NCBI RefSeq assembly: GCF_021654655.1
Contig: NZ_AP025225.1
Span: 124,001 to 188,000, forward strand
From: Candidatus Hydrogenosomobacter endosymbioticus
Lineage (GTDB): Bacteria > Pseudomonadota > Alphaproteobacteria > Holosporales > GW7
Length of the DNA: 64,000 nt
Direction of reading: 5' to 3'
In this document: in pieces, positions 1 to 8,632 of the stretch
Position numbering within the stretch: the first letter of the stretch is position 1
How the letters are laid out: each line of letters starts with the position of its first letter
Position numbers and translations under genes: made by a program
Notes under the pieces: generated by a model
What the model saw: only the letters and a program-made list of their open reading frames with translations
Database searches by the model: none
What the model was told of the DNA's origin: nothing

Positions 1-433
1 ACATGTATTTCTGAAGCAAGTCCTCAATATTCATTGACGATTGTGTTTTGTATATGGTGTCTCCGTCAGAAAATATTTCTGAATCGTTTCCCGGAGCTAT
101 AGTCAACACTTTCCCTCCAAGCAAGCTTTCGCTAGATACAGAAACAGTGCTGTCCTTTGGTATATGGATATTTTTTCTAACAGAGAAGCTAACCACGGCA
201 GAGTATTTTCTCGTGTCCACACGTATGGACTTTATAAAACCAACCGTTACTCCGCTGATCTTCACAGGGCTTCCCTCTCGCAGGCCACTAACAGAATCAA
301 AGTCTGCATTAAGAGTATATGTGTCTCCAGCTTTTTGCGAAAACTCTGAGAACGAAAAAAAAACAGCGACCATAACCGTGCAGATGACGATAATGCCAAC
401 TGCAAGTTCTAGCATGCTTCTGCCGTTTTTCAT
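1..433 (-). CDS. mlaD: MlaD-type MCE lipid transport protein (5' part, runs off the window)
   Basis: Reading the minus strand from the ATG at 433 gives MKNGRSMLELAVGIIVI, one N-terminal membrane segment, then an MCE domain with the typical run VSGLREGSPVKISGVTVGFI at about residues 46-65 and LLGGKVLTIAPG further on. MCE/MlaD proteins are anchored in the inner membrane and form the periplasmic hexameric ring that passes phospholipids between the Mla ABC transporter and the outer membrane. At least 144 residues are present; the C-terminus lies beyond position 1. It follows prmC on the same strand after about 120 bp. The other mla genes, if linked, are outside the window. The plus-strand reading frame over the same bases is its antisense shadow. 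Confidence 0.9.
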   Translation of the reverse strand, partial: MKNGRSMLELAVGIIVICTVMVAVFFSFSEFSQKAGDTYTLNADFDSVSGLREGSPVKISGVTVGFIKSIRVDTRKYSAVVSFSVRKNIHIPKDSTVSVSSESLLGGKVLTIAPGNDSEIFSDGDTIYKTQSSMNIEDLLQKYM

Positions 434-556
434 TGATTTTGCCAGTCACACAGTCTAGTGTGAAGACTATCATGCGAAAATTCTATAGGCAATAGACTGG
501 TAAATTATGTACGTTCTAATCATGTAGAAAAGCTATACATACATTTTTCCGTGCGC

Positions 557-1687
557 TTATTTTTCTCTGTAGAGTGATAAATATCGATCATTTCCGAATA
601 CATCTTTATCTATACAAATGTTTTCAAAAAATTTTGACGCGATAGAAAAAACGTGGTCCGCTTGATCATGTGCGATTTCCAGAAACGCGGCTCCTTCATT
701 TTTAAGGTGCCTAGCGATCACAGGGATTAAGCGCCTGTACGATTCAAGCCCATCATCTCCTCCATCAAGAGCAATAGACGGATCCCATAATCTTACGTTA
801 TCGTCCAGCCCTGAGATGCTATTACGTTTTATATATGGGGGATTGCTTACTATGCAGTCAAATTCTCCAACTAAACTATTTTCCCAAGATCCAAAAACAA
901 ATTCAGCTCTGTCTGAAACTCCTGCGTCTGAGGCGTTTTTTACAGCGGTCGATATCGCGCCGCTCGATATGTCTATACCAATTCCATTTGCATTTGGAAT
1001 TTCAGAAAGTAGGCTTATCAATATACAACCGCACCCGGTTCCGCAGTCTGCGACACGTATAACAGAGCTTGTGATATTGGGGTTTGCTTTTTGCGCCGTT
1101 TTCTGTTGGTTTTGGCTAACTGGCTTTGAAACATCGTGTCTGCAAGTTATACATTGCTCAAGGTAATTATTCTCTGAACGTGTCTGATTCTTGTAAATCT
1201 TGCTATTTTTTTCCCTGAGAAACTTTGCTGCTTTTTCTACAAGCCCTTCTGTCTCTGGCCTAGGTTCAAGCGTATCTTTTGTAATAAGAAAATCGCGATC
1301 CCAGAAGCATTTCCTACCAAGAAGCCTTGCCAACGAGATTCTATGACAAGAGCATATTCGGACAAGCGCGAGCACATGATCTGCCTGAGGCCTGTCGACG
1401 CCGAAACACACGGCTCGACGGAACGAAAAATCACCGAGAGCGTCGCGAACAAAAGCCCGAGAAAAAATAAAACAATAATCATTCGCACCTCTAGCCTCAG
1501 GTTTCGCGCCTTCAGCATTTACTCTCTCGCCGCGGCCGCACTCTCCGATATCAGTTCGAAGCCCCAGAGACTGATTGCCGCGGAAACAATGGCACTCGGC
1601 AAAACCGCAACCGCAAGAAAACAGACCAGAACTACTGGCTAAATCTTCAACGTCTTTTATGAGCTTGAACAAGCTATATGCGCCCAT
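557..1687 (-). CDS. prmC: PrmC/HemK release factor glutamine methyltransferase, enlarged
   Basis: SAM-dependent methyltransferase that modifies the GGQ glutamine of peptide-chain release factors. Diagnostic parts are LARLLGRKCFWDRDF followed by EPRPETE, a SAM-binding loop ADCGTGCGC, and the catalytic SNPPYIK motif. At 376 residues it is about 100 longer than usual (around 280). One extra block of some 50 polar residues lies between PRPETE and the SAM loop, and the first 60 residues are unusually cysteine- and glycine-rich. The ATG at 1687 is backed by a strong GGGGAGGAG Shine-Dalgarno, so the long N-terminus is probably real. The bases around 1370-1620 look richer in GC than the surroundings. 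It sits 51 bp downstream of mucR and probably shares its transcript. Confidence 0.9.
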   Translation of the reverse strand: MGAYSLFKLIKDVEDLASSSGLFSCGCGFAECHCFRGNQSLGLRTDIGECGRGERVNAEGAKPEARGANDYCFIFSRAFVRDALGDFSFRRAVCFGVDRPQADHVLALVRICSCHRISLARLLGRKCFWDRDFLITKDTLEPRPETEGLVEKAAKFLREKNSKIYKNQTRSENNYLEQCITCRHDVSKPVSQNQQKTAQKANPNITSSVIRVADCGTGCGCILISLLSEIPNANGIGIDISSGAISTAVKNASDAGVSDRAEFVFGSWENSLVGEFDCIVSNPPYIKRNSISGLDDNVRLWDPSIALDGGDDGLESYRRLIPVIARHLKNEGAAFLEIAHDQADHVFSIASKFFENICIDKDVFGNDRYLSLYREK

Positions 1688-1738
1688 GCGCCGCAGCTCC
1701 TCCCCTATAAAACCGTCGCCCAGACGGCGATCCTATAA

Positions 1739-2197
1739 TCAGCCAACTGCGCTCGCTGGTCTTCTGTAAGCTCTAGCTCTTGTTTTTCCAAGACCATTTT
1801 GCGTCGCGAGTCTGCTGCGTTTCTCGGCATAATCAGGCGCTACCATCGGATAGTCAACCGGAAGACCCCAGCGCTCTCTATATGAGTCAGGAGTTAGGCC
1901 ATAAGATGTTCTTAAATGCCTTTTAAGCATTTTGAGCTTTTTGCCGTCCTCGAGGCATATTATATACCCAGGCGTAACAGACTCTTCAATTGGAACTGGA
2001 GCCTGCTTTATGTTCTTTTTCTGCGTACTTTTATCAAGGTTTGTGATAGTTGCGTATACGCTGTGAATTACGTCCGCAATTGAAGAGCTCGGGATCGCGT
2101 TCCCCGGGTTAGATAAGTATGCAGATACTACACTTCCAAGAACCTCTAGCACTTTTTCATTCTCTTTTGGAAGAGATGGGGAAGAATTTTGCATCAT
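1739..2197 (-). CDS. mucR: MucR/Ros family transcriptional regulator
   Basis: 152-residue protein with the MucR core: PGYIICLEDGKKLKMLKRHL, then the SYGLTPDSYRERWGLP run that is almost invariant in the family, followed by a basic C-terminus with PDYAEKRSRLA. The usual zinc-finger cysteine and histidines are partly present (C in IICLEDG, H in KRHL). MucR proteins are alphaproteobacterial, bind AT-rich DNA much as H-NS does, and control envelope, polysaccharide and cell-cycle genes, often including their own. The ATG has AAAGGA about seven bases upstream. The 330 bp in front of it are very AT-rich, which would suit autoregulation (inference). First gene of a likely mucR-prmC unit. Confidence 0.93.
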   Translation of the reverse strand: MMQNSSPSLPKENEKVLEVLGSVVSAYLSNPGNAIPSSSIADVIHSVYATITNLDKSTQKKNIKQAPVPIEESVTPGYIICLEDGKKLKMLKRHLRTSYGLTPDSYRERWGLPVDYPMVAPDYAEKRSRLATQNGLGKTRARAYRRPASAVG

Positions 2198-2528
2198 GTT
2201 TATTCCTTTGTTTATTTAATGTATGCTCAGTTCTTTGTAACACATCTTATCCCATAAAACAAGAAAAAGTTTGAATATATTCATCATTTTTTCTAAAAGC
2301 GTTAAAATTTCGTTTATGCTTAGGGATGAAAGAAAGAAAATCCTATATAATATCGTGTAATGAGATTGATTATATCGAAATAAAACGACATAAAGTATTC
2401 TTTGGCAGAATTTTTACCTTTTTAGAAATTTGTGTTAAGCTATGTTAAATATTTGTTTTTGTAAAACAATTATTTAACACAAGACAATATACATTCTTAG
2501 CCTATAATAAAGTTCGTTACAAAAAATA
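2198..2528. other. AT-rich intergenic region with inverted repeat, upstream of mucR
   Basis: 331 bp without a gene between the end of rnhB and the start of mucR, both on the minus strand. It is strongly AT-rich. A 9-bp inverted repeat (TTGTGTTAA at 2430-2438 and TTAACACAA at 2474-2482) encloses further AT-rich partial dyads. It could be a weak rnhB terminator or a binding area for MucR itself, whose relatives prefer AT-rich DNA with TpA steps. I see no convincing -35/-10 pair. Confidence 0.4.
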
Positions 2529-3182
2529 TTACATGATGATATTTTCTGAAAAATTGATAAAAGGTTTGTAATATCTACGGTGTAATTCTGTTGGTCCGTG
2601 AGTTAGGATTGCTCCCATGTGTTCTTTTGTCCCGTATCCTTTGTTTTTTTTCCAATTGAATTGCGGATATAACTCTCCAAGATCGGCCATCATTTTATCT
2701 CGAGTAACTTTTGCAATTATTGATGCTGCGGCGACAGAGGTGCTTTTTTTGTCCGCGCAAACAACTGTTGAGTGTGGGAGGTCGAATATGTCAGATTTTT
2801 TATTACCGTCAATTATAAGGTGACCGACGTCTGACGAAAGCGACTTATACGCTCTTTTCATTGCGAGAAATGTTGCCTGCAATACGTTTATACAGTTTAT
2901 TTCATCGACTTCTGCTATACCAACAGCATATGAGCAACTTGAAGAACTTGATATCATGCCATATGCTCGAACTCTATTAGAGGCGCTCAACACCTTAGAA
3001 TCGTTTATACTGTTGGCTAGGCTTTCGCTTATATCGTATGAGTGAAATACAACGGCGGCAGCGACAACAGGTCCCGCAAGAGCTCCATACCCGACTTCGT
3101 CTATGCCCGCTACGAGTCCTCCAATTCCTCTCTCTATATGAAAATCTGGATTTGCCATCGAAAAAATCTTATTACAAATCAC
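2529..3182 (-). CDS. rnhB: Ribonuclease HII
   Basis: Cleaves the RNA strand of RNA-DNA hybrids and single ribonucleotides in DNA. 217 residues with the family motifs: AGIDEVGYGALAGPVVAAAV (catalytic D28-E29), a later IIDGNKK acidic site and KSTSVAAASIIAKVTRD. The first motif is normally DEAGRGPLAGP; here the arginine is replaced by tyrosine and the proline by alanine. The frame begins at GTG 3182, but an internal ATG at 3158 (MANPDFHIERG) is equally possible; neither has a clear ribosome-binding site. It is divergent from the MscS-type gene. Confidence 0.93.
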   Translation of the reverse strand: MICNKIFSMANPDFHIERGIGGLVAGIDEVGYGALAGPVVAAAVVFHSYDISESLANSINDSKVLSASNRVRAYGMISSSSSCSYAVGIAEVDEINCINVLQATFLAMKRAYKSLSSDVGHLIIDGNKKSDIFDLPHSTVVCADKKSTSVAAASIIAKVTRDKMMADLGELYPQFNWKKNKGYGTKEHMGAILTHGPTELHRRYYKPFINFSENIIM

Positions 3183-3286
3183 AACGATAGAATTCTAAAC
3201 AAATTCTTAACTCTGCGCGACAAAAAAGTATAATCGGAATCTTCGATATGGGCGCTCTTTATATCTGGTTGCGTATGGATAAAACA

Positions 3287-3315
3287 TTGCTAATCGCTCA
3301 GGTTCGATTTAGTAT
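3287..3315 (+). promoter_or_regulatory. Candidate sigma-70 promoter for the MscS gene
   Basis: TTGCTA at 3287-3292, a 17-base spacer, then TAGTAT at 3310-3315, which places a start of transcription near 3322, about 24 bases before the ATG at 3346. Judged by eye from match and spacing only. Confidence 0.5.
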
Positions 3316-3345
3316 TAGAACGGTTTTTCTGCGCTCTTGAACGAT

Positions 3346-5604
3346 ATGTATGGTACGTTGTCTAAGTTTATTATGCGAAGTATAGGGACTGTCGTTTGTG
3401 CGTTGCTGCTTTTTTATCCTGTAGCTTTTGCAGAAAGGTCTGCGAATTCGGAAAAGAGAGTTAGCCAAAAGCAAAATAGCAGCGGAGCTAACTCAAAAAA
3501 GCTTGCAAGAGACGTTGAGGACCTGCAAAGGTCTTTTGATAAATTTCAGCAAAAACTTAAAAGTGTGAAAAAGGATCTTAAAGAGATTGCTGATATAGAT
3601 TTTGATAAAGAAAAAACAGAGCAAACAGATAAACTTGCTCAGTTTGGCGTTGCTATTATCGATTTTTTTGACAACGTTATTAACGAACAAATAAAGAACA
3701 AGCTGCAAAATTTTACGACAGGATTGCGAGATATTGGTGAATATGGCAAATTTTTTGCTATGAGCGGAGAAGATGCCTCGAAGCATGCTATATGTTTTGC
3801 AATTGCTGCTAGCATAGGGGCGATGACGTCTTGGATAGGTGCGTATGTTATAAGAAAAAAGACTTCGGCCATTCTTAGGACTCTTAAGAGACAAAAGGCT
3901 TCGATGGTGACGTCTGTTGCGGTGTTTAGCTCTGTTTCTGCTGTTCCTCTTGTTCCTCACCTTGTATTGTTTGTTGTTTTGTCGCTTTTGTTTAAGTTCA
4001 TGTTTCCTCCTGTACACAGTATGATAGGAGCGACTTCGGTGCGTGTGGCGGTGCCGAGCGTATACAATTATTGGGCCTTTCTTCCTGCTGAAATGTATTT
4101 TATTTGGCTCACGTTTTTTTGGACGTCGAAGATTTTCTCGTTGGAAAATCCTAAAAGGGCTGTGGTAAAGATAAACGAGCGTAATGCTGAGGTGATTTCT
4201 TTTTGGATCCGGAGCTCTGTTGTGCTGTATTTTTCCTATAGCGCTGTTCAGAAATTTTTTGTCATAACTGGAATGTCGAGCGTAAGCATAGAAGCTTTGT
4301 CGGATATTACTGGTATTTTAATAGGCTTTTCTATTATGAAGATCATCAATGTTATCCAGATTGATATAAGCGAATTTCATACGGAGCTAAGCGATGCGGT
4401 GCGCGTAAAAAGCATGCGGAATGCTTCTTTGATGAAGATTATAACATTTGTCCTCTGCGTTATGTGGGTATTTGCGCATGCTTGGTTTACAAAGCTGCTT
4501 TTTCCAGCAGTTGCAACTGGGGTTTTTATTGTTTTGCTTTCCCCAATTCAACAGTTGTTACGACGTGCTCGTGTTGTATATGTATGGCATCGCCGTAGAA
4601 AGCCTGATCTGCTTAGCAAGCTTTTGTCTATGGGGAGCGCTGTGGAGCAGACAGTAAAGTACCTTTTGTATGGTTCTGTTTCTGTGATGTGGATGTTTTA
4701 TCTGCTCAGTTTAGATGCGTTCGGGGCATTCTTTAGCATGTTTTCATGGTTGCATTATCTATTCGAAGGAAAGCTTATATCGTCAGTTGTAAGTACAGTA
4801 TTCGCTGTTGCTATAGCGCATCTTTTGGTAAAGACAGGAGACCGTGCGCTTAAATTTTATGTGGAAGAAAAATACTCTTCAAATTCTCAGGAGAATAATT
4901 TTTTGGCCAGCAGACTTAAAACACTTATGGCTATGCTTAGGACTCTTTTGCGTATATGTGTTTGGGCTCCAATTATAACAATCGTCGCTACGCATTTGGG
5001 TATTAGCAATGTTTCAGGAATATGGGCTGGGATCTGCGCTATAGGGTTTGGTCTTAGCTTTGGATTTCAGCAGGTGGTTCGTGACTTTGTGGCTGGTTTT
5101 TTCATAGTGCTAGAAAACAATTTGATGATAGGTGATGAAATCGAAGTTGATAGCAAAATCGGTAAAGTTGAAAGCATAAGTTTGCGCACTCTTAAAATAC
5201 GAATGAGAGACGGGGCATTGGTTATAATTCCGTTCGGTATAATAGGTATAATAATAAACAGGAGCCGTCAATTTGCTTATGTTTTCTTAAGCATATCTGT
5301 GAAATATGATGAAAATCAGGAGAAAGTTGTTTCTTGTATAGAAAAAGCATTTCAAATATTGAAAAGGACATATCCTGTTGGGCGGTGCGTCATGAATCCT
5401 CTGGAAATTTTGGGGTTGAACGAAGTGACCAGCTTTTCTATGGTATTTCAGGCGAGAATCAAGACTATACCGAGCACGCAAGACTCTGTGAGGCGCGCTT
5501 TTAACAAGATTCTGAAACAGATATTCGATGATGAGGGCATTTCTTTGCCAATACCTCCATACAATATTCCGAATTTACAGCCAAGTCTGACGAATACGGT
5601 CTGA
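3346..5604 (+). CDS. Large MscS-family mechanosensitive ion channel
   Basis: About 752 residues. It opens with a signal peptide (hydrophobic stretch ending PVAFA), then a lysine-rich periplasmic coiled region (residues about 25-120), roughly ten membrane segments, and a C-terminal MscS domain. The pore-lining helix shows as GIWAGICAIGFGLSFGFQQ, followed by the beta domain ENNLMIGDEIEVDSKIGKVE and GALVIIPFG. Large MscS relatives (the MscK/YbdG/YnaI group) release solutes on osmotic downshock from the inner membrane. A TTG at 3337 extends the frame by three codons, but the ATG at 3346 fits the signal peptide. Ends 303 bp before the ctp gene. Assigned to the family with confidence; the subgroup is not certain. 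Confidence 0.9.
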   Translation: MYGTLSKFIMRSIGTVVCALLLFYPVAFAERSANSEKRVSQKQNSSGANSKKLARDVEDLQRSFDKFQQKLKSVKKDLKEIADIDFDKEKTEQTDKLAQFGVAIIDFFDNVINEQIKNKLQNFTTGLRDIGEYGKFFAMSGEDASKHAICFAIAASIGAMTSWIGAYVIRKKTSAILRTLKRQKASMVTSVAVFSSVSAVPLVPHLVLFVVLSLLFKFMFPPVHSMIGATSVRVAVPSVYNYWAFLPAEMYFIWLTFFWTSKIFSLENPKRAVVKINERNAEVISFWIRSSVVLYFSYSAVQKFFVITGMSSVSIEALSDITGILIGFSIMKIINVIQIDISEFHTELSDAVRVKSMRNASLMKIITFVLCVMWVFAHAWFTKLLFPAVATGVFIVLLSPIQQLLRRARVVYVWHRRRKPDLLSKLLSMGSAVEQTVKYLLYGSVSVMWMFYLLSLDAFGAFFSMFSWLHYLFEGKLISSVVSTVFAVAIAHLLVKTGDRALKFYVEEKYSSNSQENNFLASRLKTLMAMLRTLLRICVWAPIITIVATHLGISNVSGIWAGICAIGFGLSFGFQQVVRDFVAGFFIVLENNLMIGDEIEVDSKIGKVESISLRTLKIRMRDGALVIIPFGIIGIIINRSRQFAYVFLSISVKYDENQEKVVSCIEKAFQILKRTYPVGRCVMNPLEILGLNEVTSFSMVFQARIKTIPSTQDSVRRAFNKILKQIFDDEGISLPIPPYNIPNLQPSLTNTV

Positions 5605-5740
5605 CAGCGCTCTGTGTGTGGTTGCGGCGTTATCGCTGTCGTAGTATTCTTGCTGTTTTCTTAATGTGTACTAGTTTGGCATGTGGTTTCCGTGAGAAAA
5701 CTTGGTATGGCTCGGCTTTTATTGCTGTAATCTGCGCGGG

Positions 5741-5776
5741 GGGGCCCGTATCCTATGAGATAGAAGGCTGGGCCCC
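5741..5776. other. GC-rich nested hairpin between mscS and ctp
   Basis: GGGGCCC (5741-5747) pairs with GGGCCCC (5770-5776). Inside, TATC (5749-5752) pairs with GATA (5759-5762) around a six-base loop. No T-run follows, so it does not look like a simple terminator. It lies in the 303-bp gap (5605-5907) that otherwise holds nothing recognisable, about 130 bp before the protease start. It may be a structured leader, a small RNA or an mRNA-stabilising element; the function is unknown. Confidence 0.5.
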
Positions 5777-5907
5777 GTTTGTCCTGCCTCTGAGCACTAT
5801 TATATACGAATATGTATAGACATATTAAACTGCGCGCCATAGACTTTTTTTTTCTTCAGAGATATCCTTAGCACTAGTTGTTTTGCGGTTTTTTTTCAGG
5901 TGTTGTC

Positions 5908-7488
5908 ATGAACGCTGCGCTCTTTTTATCTGTGTTTCTGGTATCTATTTTATGCGTTAGTGGGGACGCTATTTCTGGTGGCGGGTGCTCTGATAAGAAA
6001 AGTGTGAACAAAACAAACGATGGCGGAATCAAAGATAGTGGCGCTAAAATCGATAAGGATAATGGTAATAGGGAGCCTGGGGATAAAGCCGACAACAAGA
6101 AAGAAACAACGGCTTCTGATATATCGAAAGACGAAGCTATAGGGCTGATTTCCGCCGTATCAGAATTTGTTAAAAAAGAGTATGTCAAAGAAATTAGCTA
6201 TAAAGACTTATGCAATACTACTATAAATGGCATGCTTTCTTCTCTTGACCCCCATTCCTCATATTTCACAAGGGAAGAGTTTGAGGATATGTCTCATGAA
6301 GTGAACGGCGAGTTCGGAGGGCTTGGTTTGGAGGTTGGGGCGAAAGACGGTGTTATTGAAGTTATATCTCCAATAGATTCTTCTCCTGCTCAGGAAGCTG
6401 GAATAATGTGCCGTGACCTTATAGTGGCTATAGACGGAGTCCCAGTTCAGGGAATGAGATTTTTGGACGTAGTGAAAAAAATGCGTGGTAAGCCTGGAAC
6501 AGTTGTCACTTTGTTGATAAAGCGTGAAGGAAGCCCGATTATAACTAAGAAACTTACAAGGGCGATGATATTAGTTAAATCTGTGAAATACATTTTGCAT
6601 GAGGGGGATATAGGCTATGTAAGAATCTCGACATTTGATTCCAAAGTTACGTCTCTTCTCAAAGACGCGATAGTTTCTATAAAGAAAAAAGCTAAAAATC
6701 GCTTAAAAGGATTCGTTATAGATCTTCGCAATAATCCTGGAGGATTACTTGATCAAGCTATAAGTGCGTGCGGTTTGTTTTTCAGCGATAAGGCAGTCGT
6801 ATCAACTAGGGGGCGCGATATGAGGGAGCAAATTTTTAGCGCTCCTCACGGGCAAGATGTTATAGGAAATATTCCTGTTGTTGTGCTTGTTAATGAAGGA
6901 AGCGCATCTGCATCAGAGATAATGGCTGGCGCTCTTCAGGACAACAAAGCGGCTCTTGTTGTTGGCGTGAACTCTTTTGGTAAGGGGTCTGTTCAGCGAG
7001 TTGTTCCTATCGGTGAAAATGGGAAACTTGGAGGTGTTCGCCTTACGGTTGCCTTGTTTTACACTCCGTCTGGCAAAGTTATACAAACAAATGGTATAAA
7101 GCCAGACATATATATTTCGCAAGACACCGTTGTTTCAAAAGAGTCTCAAGACTTAAAATTCAGGGAAAAAGACCTTCACGGTGTTCTTAGGCCAGAAAAC
7201 ATGAGCAAGGACGCTGCTGATAAAATAGCAGGGAAATTTGATGCCGAATATAAAAAAGGAAGGAAAGAGGCGTCTGAAGGTTTTTCGGTTAGTCCTGGTA
7301 TCGATGGAGGTCGCTCAAGCTCTGGGGGCCAGGGAGACTCCTCTGGCGCAGACAAAAGCTCTGATGGAGTGGCTGCAGCGATAATAAAAAAGGAAGATTA
7401 TCAGCTAATGCGCGCCGTTGAATTGGTGAGGGGGCTCTGGATCTTCGACAAAAATAAAGAGTGCTCCGGGATGAAAAAAGCATCATAA
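5908..7488 (+). CDS. ctpA: C-terminal processing serine peptidase (S41 family)
   Basis: Periplasmic protease that trims or degrades proteins from their C-terminus. The ATG at 5908 has CAGG seven bases upstream and gives a signal peptide ending near VSGDAISGGGC; an in-frame TTG at 5878 lacks support. After an acidic/basic linker comes LDPHSSYFTREEF, a PDZ domain (GGLGLEVGAKDGVIEV to ALDGVP-like AIDGVPVQGM), and the peptidase core with RNNPGGLLDQ, NEGSASASE (nucleophile serine) and FGKGSVQ (general-base lysine). The catalytic dyad is therefore intact. The last 100 residues are a low-complexity serine/glycine/lysine tail. In alphaproteobacteria CtpA acts on envelope proteins and murein enzymes; here it stands alone. 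Confidence 0.93.
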   Translation: MNAALFLSVFLVSILCVSGDAISGGGCSDKKSVNKTNDGGIKDSGAKIDKDNGNREPGDKADNKKETTASDISKDEAIGLISAVSEFVKKEYVKEISYKDLCNTTINGMLSSLDPHSSYFTREEFEDMSHEVNGEFGGLGLEVGAKDGVIEVISPIDSSPAQEAGIMCRDLIVAIDGVPVQGMRFLDVVKKMRGKPGTVVTLLIKREGSPIITKKLTRAMILVKSVKYILHEGDIGYVRISTFDSKVTSLLKDAIVSIKKKAKNRLKGFVIDLRNNPGGLLDQAISACGLFFSDKAVVSTRGRDMREQIFSAPHGQDVIGNIPVVVLVNEGSASASEIMAGALQDNKAALVVGVNSFGKGSVQRVVPIGENGKLGGVRLTVALFYTPSGKVIQTNGIKPDIYISQDTVVSKESQDLKFREKDLHGVLRPENMSKDAADKIAGKFDAEYKKGRKEASEGFSVSPGIDGGRSSSGGQGDSSGADKSSDGVAAAIIKKEDYQLMRAVELVRGLWIFDKNKECSGMKKAS

Positions 7489-7817
7489 ATCAGTCGCATA
7501 GAAAGAGATAGCTTATCTGCTTTGTTTGTTATTTTTTGTTTATGGCCTGTAGAGGTGGTATATAGAGCGCGAGCTTTTTGATTTCGTTGGCTTACGATAA
7601 ATCGGGTATTTTGCTGAGGAAAATTCATACTCCCAGTGTTTTTTATAGGTTTGCTCTTCTTATACCTATAGTTTTCGATGTGGGTAATACAACAAAGAAA
7701 CTGTGATATTCAGCGTTTTATACAAAAAAGTTAATGCAAAAAAACAAAAATTGATGAATTATTAAGATCAAAGTTATATATTAATAGTGTATTAAAATCT
7801 AAGATGGGAGAACGCAT
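7489..7817. other. Intergenic region, 329 bp
   Basis: No gene recognised. The last 70 bases are strongly AT-rich and carry the promoter candidate for the following secreted protein. No good terminator hairpin was seen behind the protease gene. Confidence 0.5.
7751..7780 (+). promoter_or_regulatory. Candidate promoter for the secreted protein at 7818
   Basis: TTGATG at 7751-7756 and TATATA at 7775-7780, spacer 18 bases (17 if TTATAT is used). A purine-rich GGGAG site lies about nine bases before the ATG at 7818. Confidence 0.45.
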
Positions 7818-8486
7818 ATGAACAATTATAAAATGTTAGTTTTGGCAATTGCAATTGCGGCGCAGTCAACTTTCGCTGTTGCAGTAGGCGATTTTTACGA
7901 AAGGCAACAAAAATTTTTAGAAAAAAGAAACGCAGCTATAGCTAAAAAGATAGAAGAGCAAGCGAACGAGTATACAGGACGCCCAATGATAAGTGACGCC
8001 AGTAATAAGATGGTGCTTTTAAAAAGGAAACAAGAAAACGACACAAGGGATGTATTTCAACGAATGCATGAAGATGTCGAGAGAAGAAGGGCTCTGGGTT
8101 TGAAGCGTCAATTCGAAGCTGAGCAAAAAAAATCCCGTATAGTTAAAGCAAACCCTGTGCCCAAGTTTCAAAAGCCAATGAATCGTGGACGGGCAATAGA
8201 AGAAGTCAATTATAACCAGATAGAAAATGTGATGGAATCGGGAGACGTCAATCAAGAGGTAGAAGAATTCGCGGAAAATAGACTGATAAGCAGAATAAGC
8301 AAAGATAAGCTTGGCAGACCGGAAGCAGTACAAGATCAGGGCTTGTTAAATGTACAAGAGCCTGCTTTCACTAGTCGTTTTTCTACATTTCAGTCGGCTA
8401 AAATTTTTCCAAAAAAACATTTCCGAATTCAAAAAGTGCAAAGGCAAGATGGAACTATAGAATACATTAAAAAACAAAACCCATAA
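7818..8486 (+). CDS. Secreted basic protein of unknown family
   Basis: 222 residues, not recognised. The start is well supported: GGGAG then ATG, followed by a clean signal peptide (MNNYKMLVLAIAIAAQSTFA, cleavage before VAVGD). The mature part is charged and looks helical between residues 25 and 110, with runs such as RQQKFLEKRNAAIAKKIEEQ and EDVERRRALGLKRQFEAEQ that suggest a coiled coil. It then becomes loosely structured with a basic C-terminus. No membrane segment and no cysteine pair. It is followed 146 bp later by a second secreted charged protein on the same strand. Such a pair could be periplasmic or exported to a host, but nothing in the sequence proves either. Confidence 0.75.
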   Translation: MNNYKMLVLAIAIAAQSTFAVAVGDFYERQQKFLEKRNAAIAKKIEEQANEYTGRPMISDASNKMVLLKRKQENDTRDVFQRMHEDVERRRALGLKRQFEAEQKKSRIVKANPVPKFQKPMNRGRAIEEVNYNQIENVMESGDVNQEVEEFAENRLISRISKDKLGRPEAVQDQGLLNVQEPAFTSRFSTFQSAKIFPKKHFRIQKVQRQDGTIEYIKKQNP

Positions 8487-8632
8487 ATTTAACAATCGAT
8501 GCAAAAATGGATGAATGAGAAACTCAGCAATATTTTTTATTAAGTTTATCAATCATCCTTTCTGCATTAAAGCATAAAAATTAGAAATAATTAGTGATAA
8601 TTATCGATTTATAAAATAAAAAGGCAGTGAAA

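Noticed and set aside
48-458. Plus-strand open frame of 136 codons
   Set aside because: It is antisense to a clear MlaD reading on the minus strand and has no family features or start signal.
557-1687. Possible frameshift in the N-terminal part of prmC
   Set aside because: The N-terminus is odd, but the stretch before PRPETE (LARLLGRKCFWDRDF) is in the same frame, the frame is open from a strong ribosome-binding site, and no alternative frame resembles PrmC better.
5616-5819. 67-codon plus-strand frame starting with GTG
   Set aside because: No ribosome-binding site, its end covers the GC hairpin, and composition is that of noncoding DNA.
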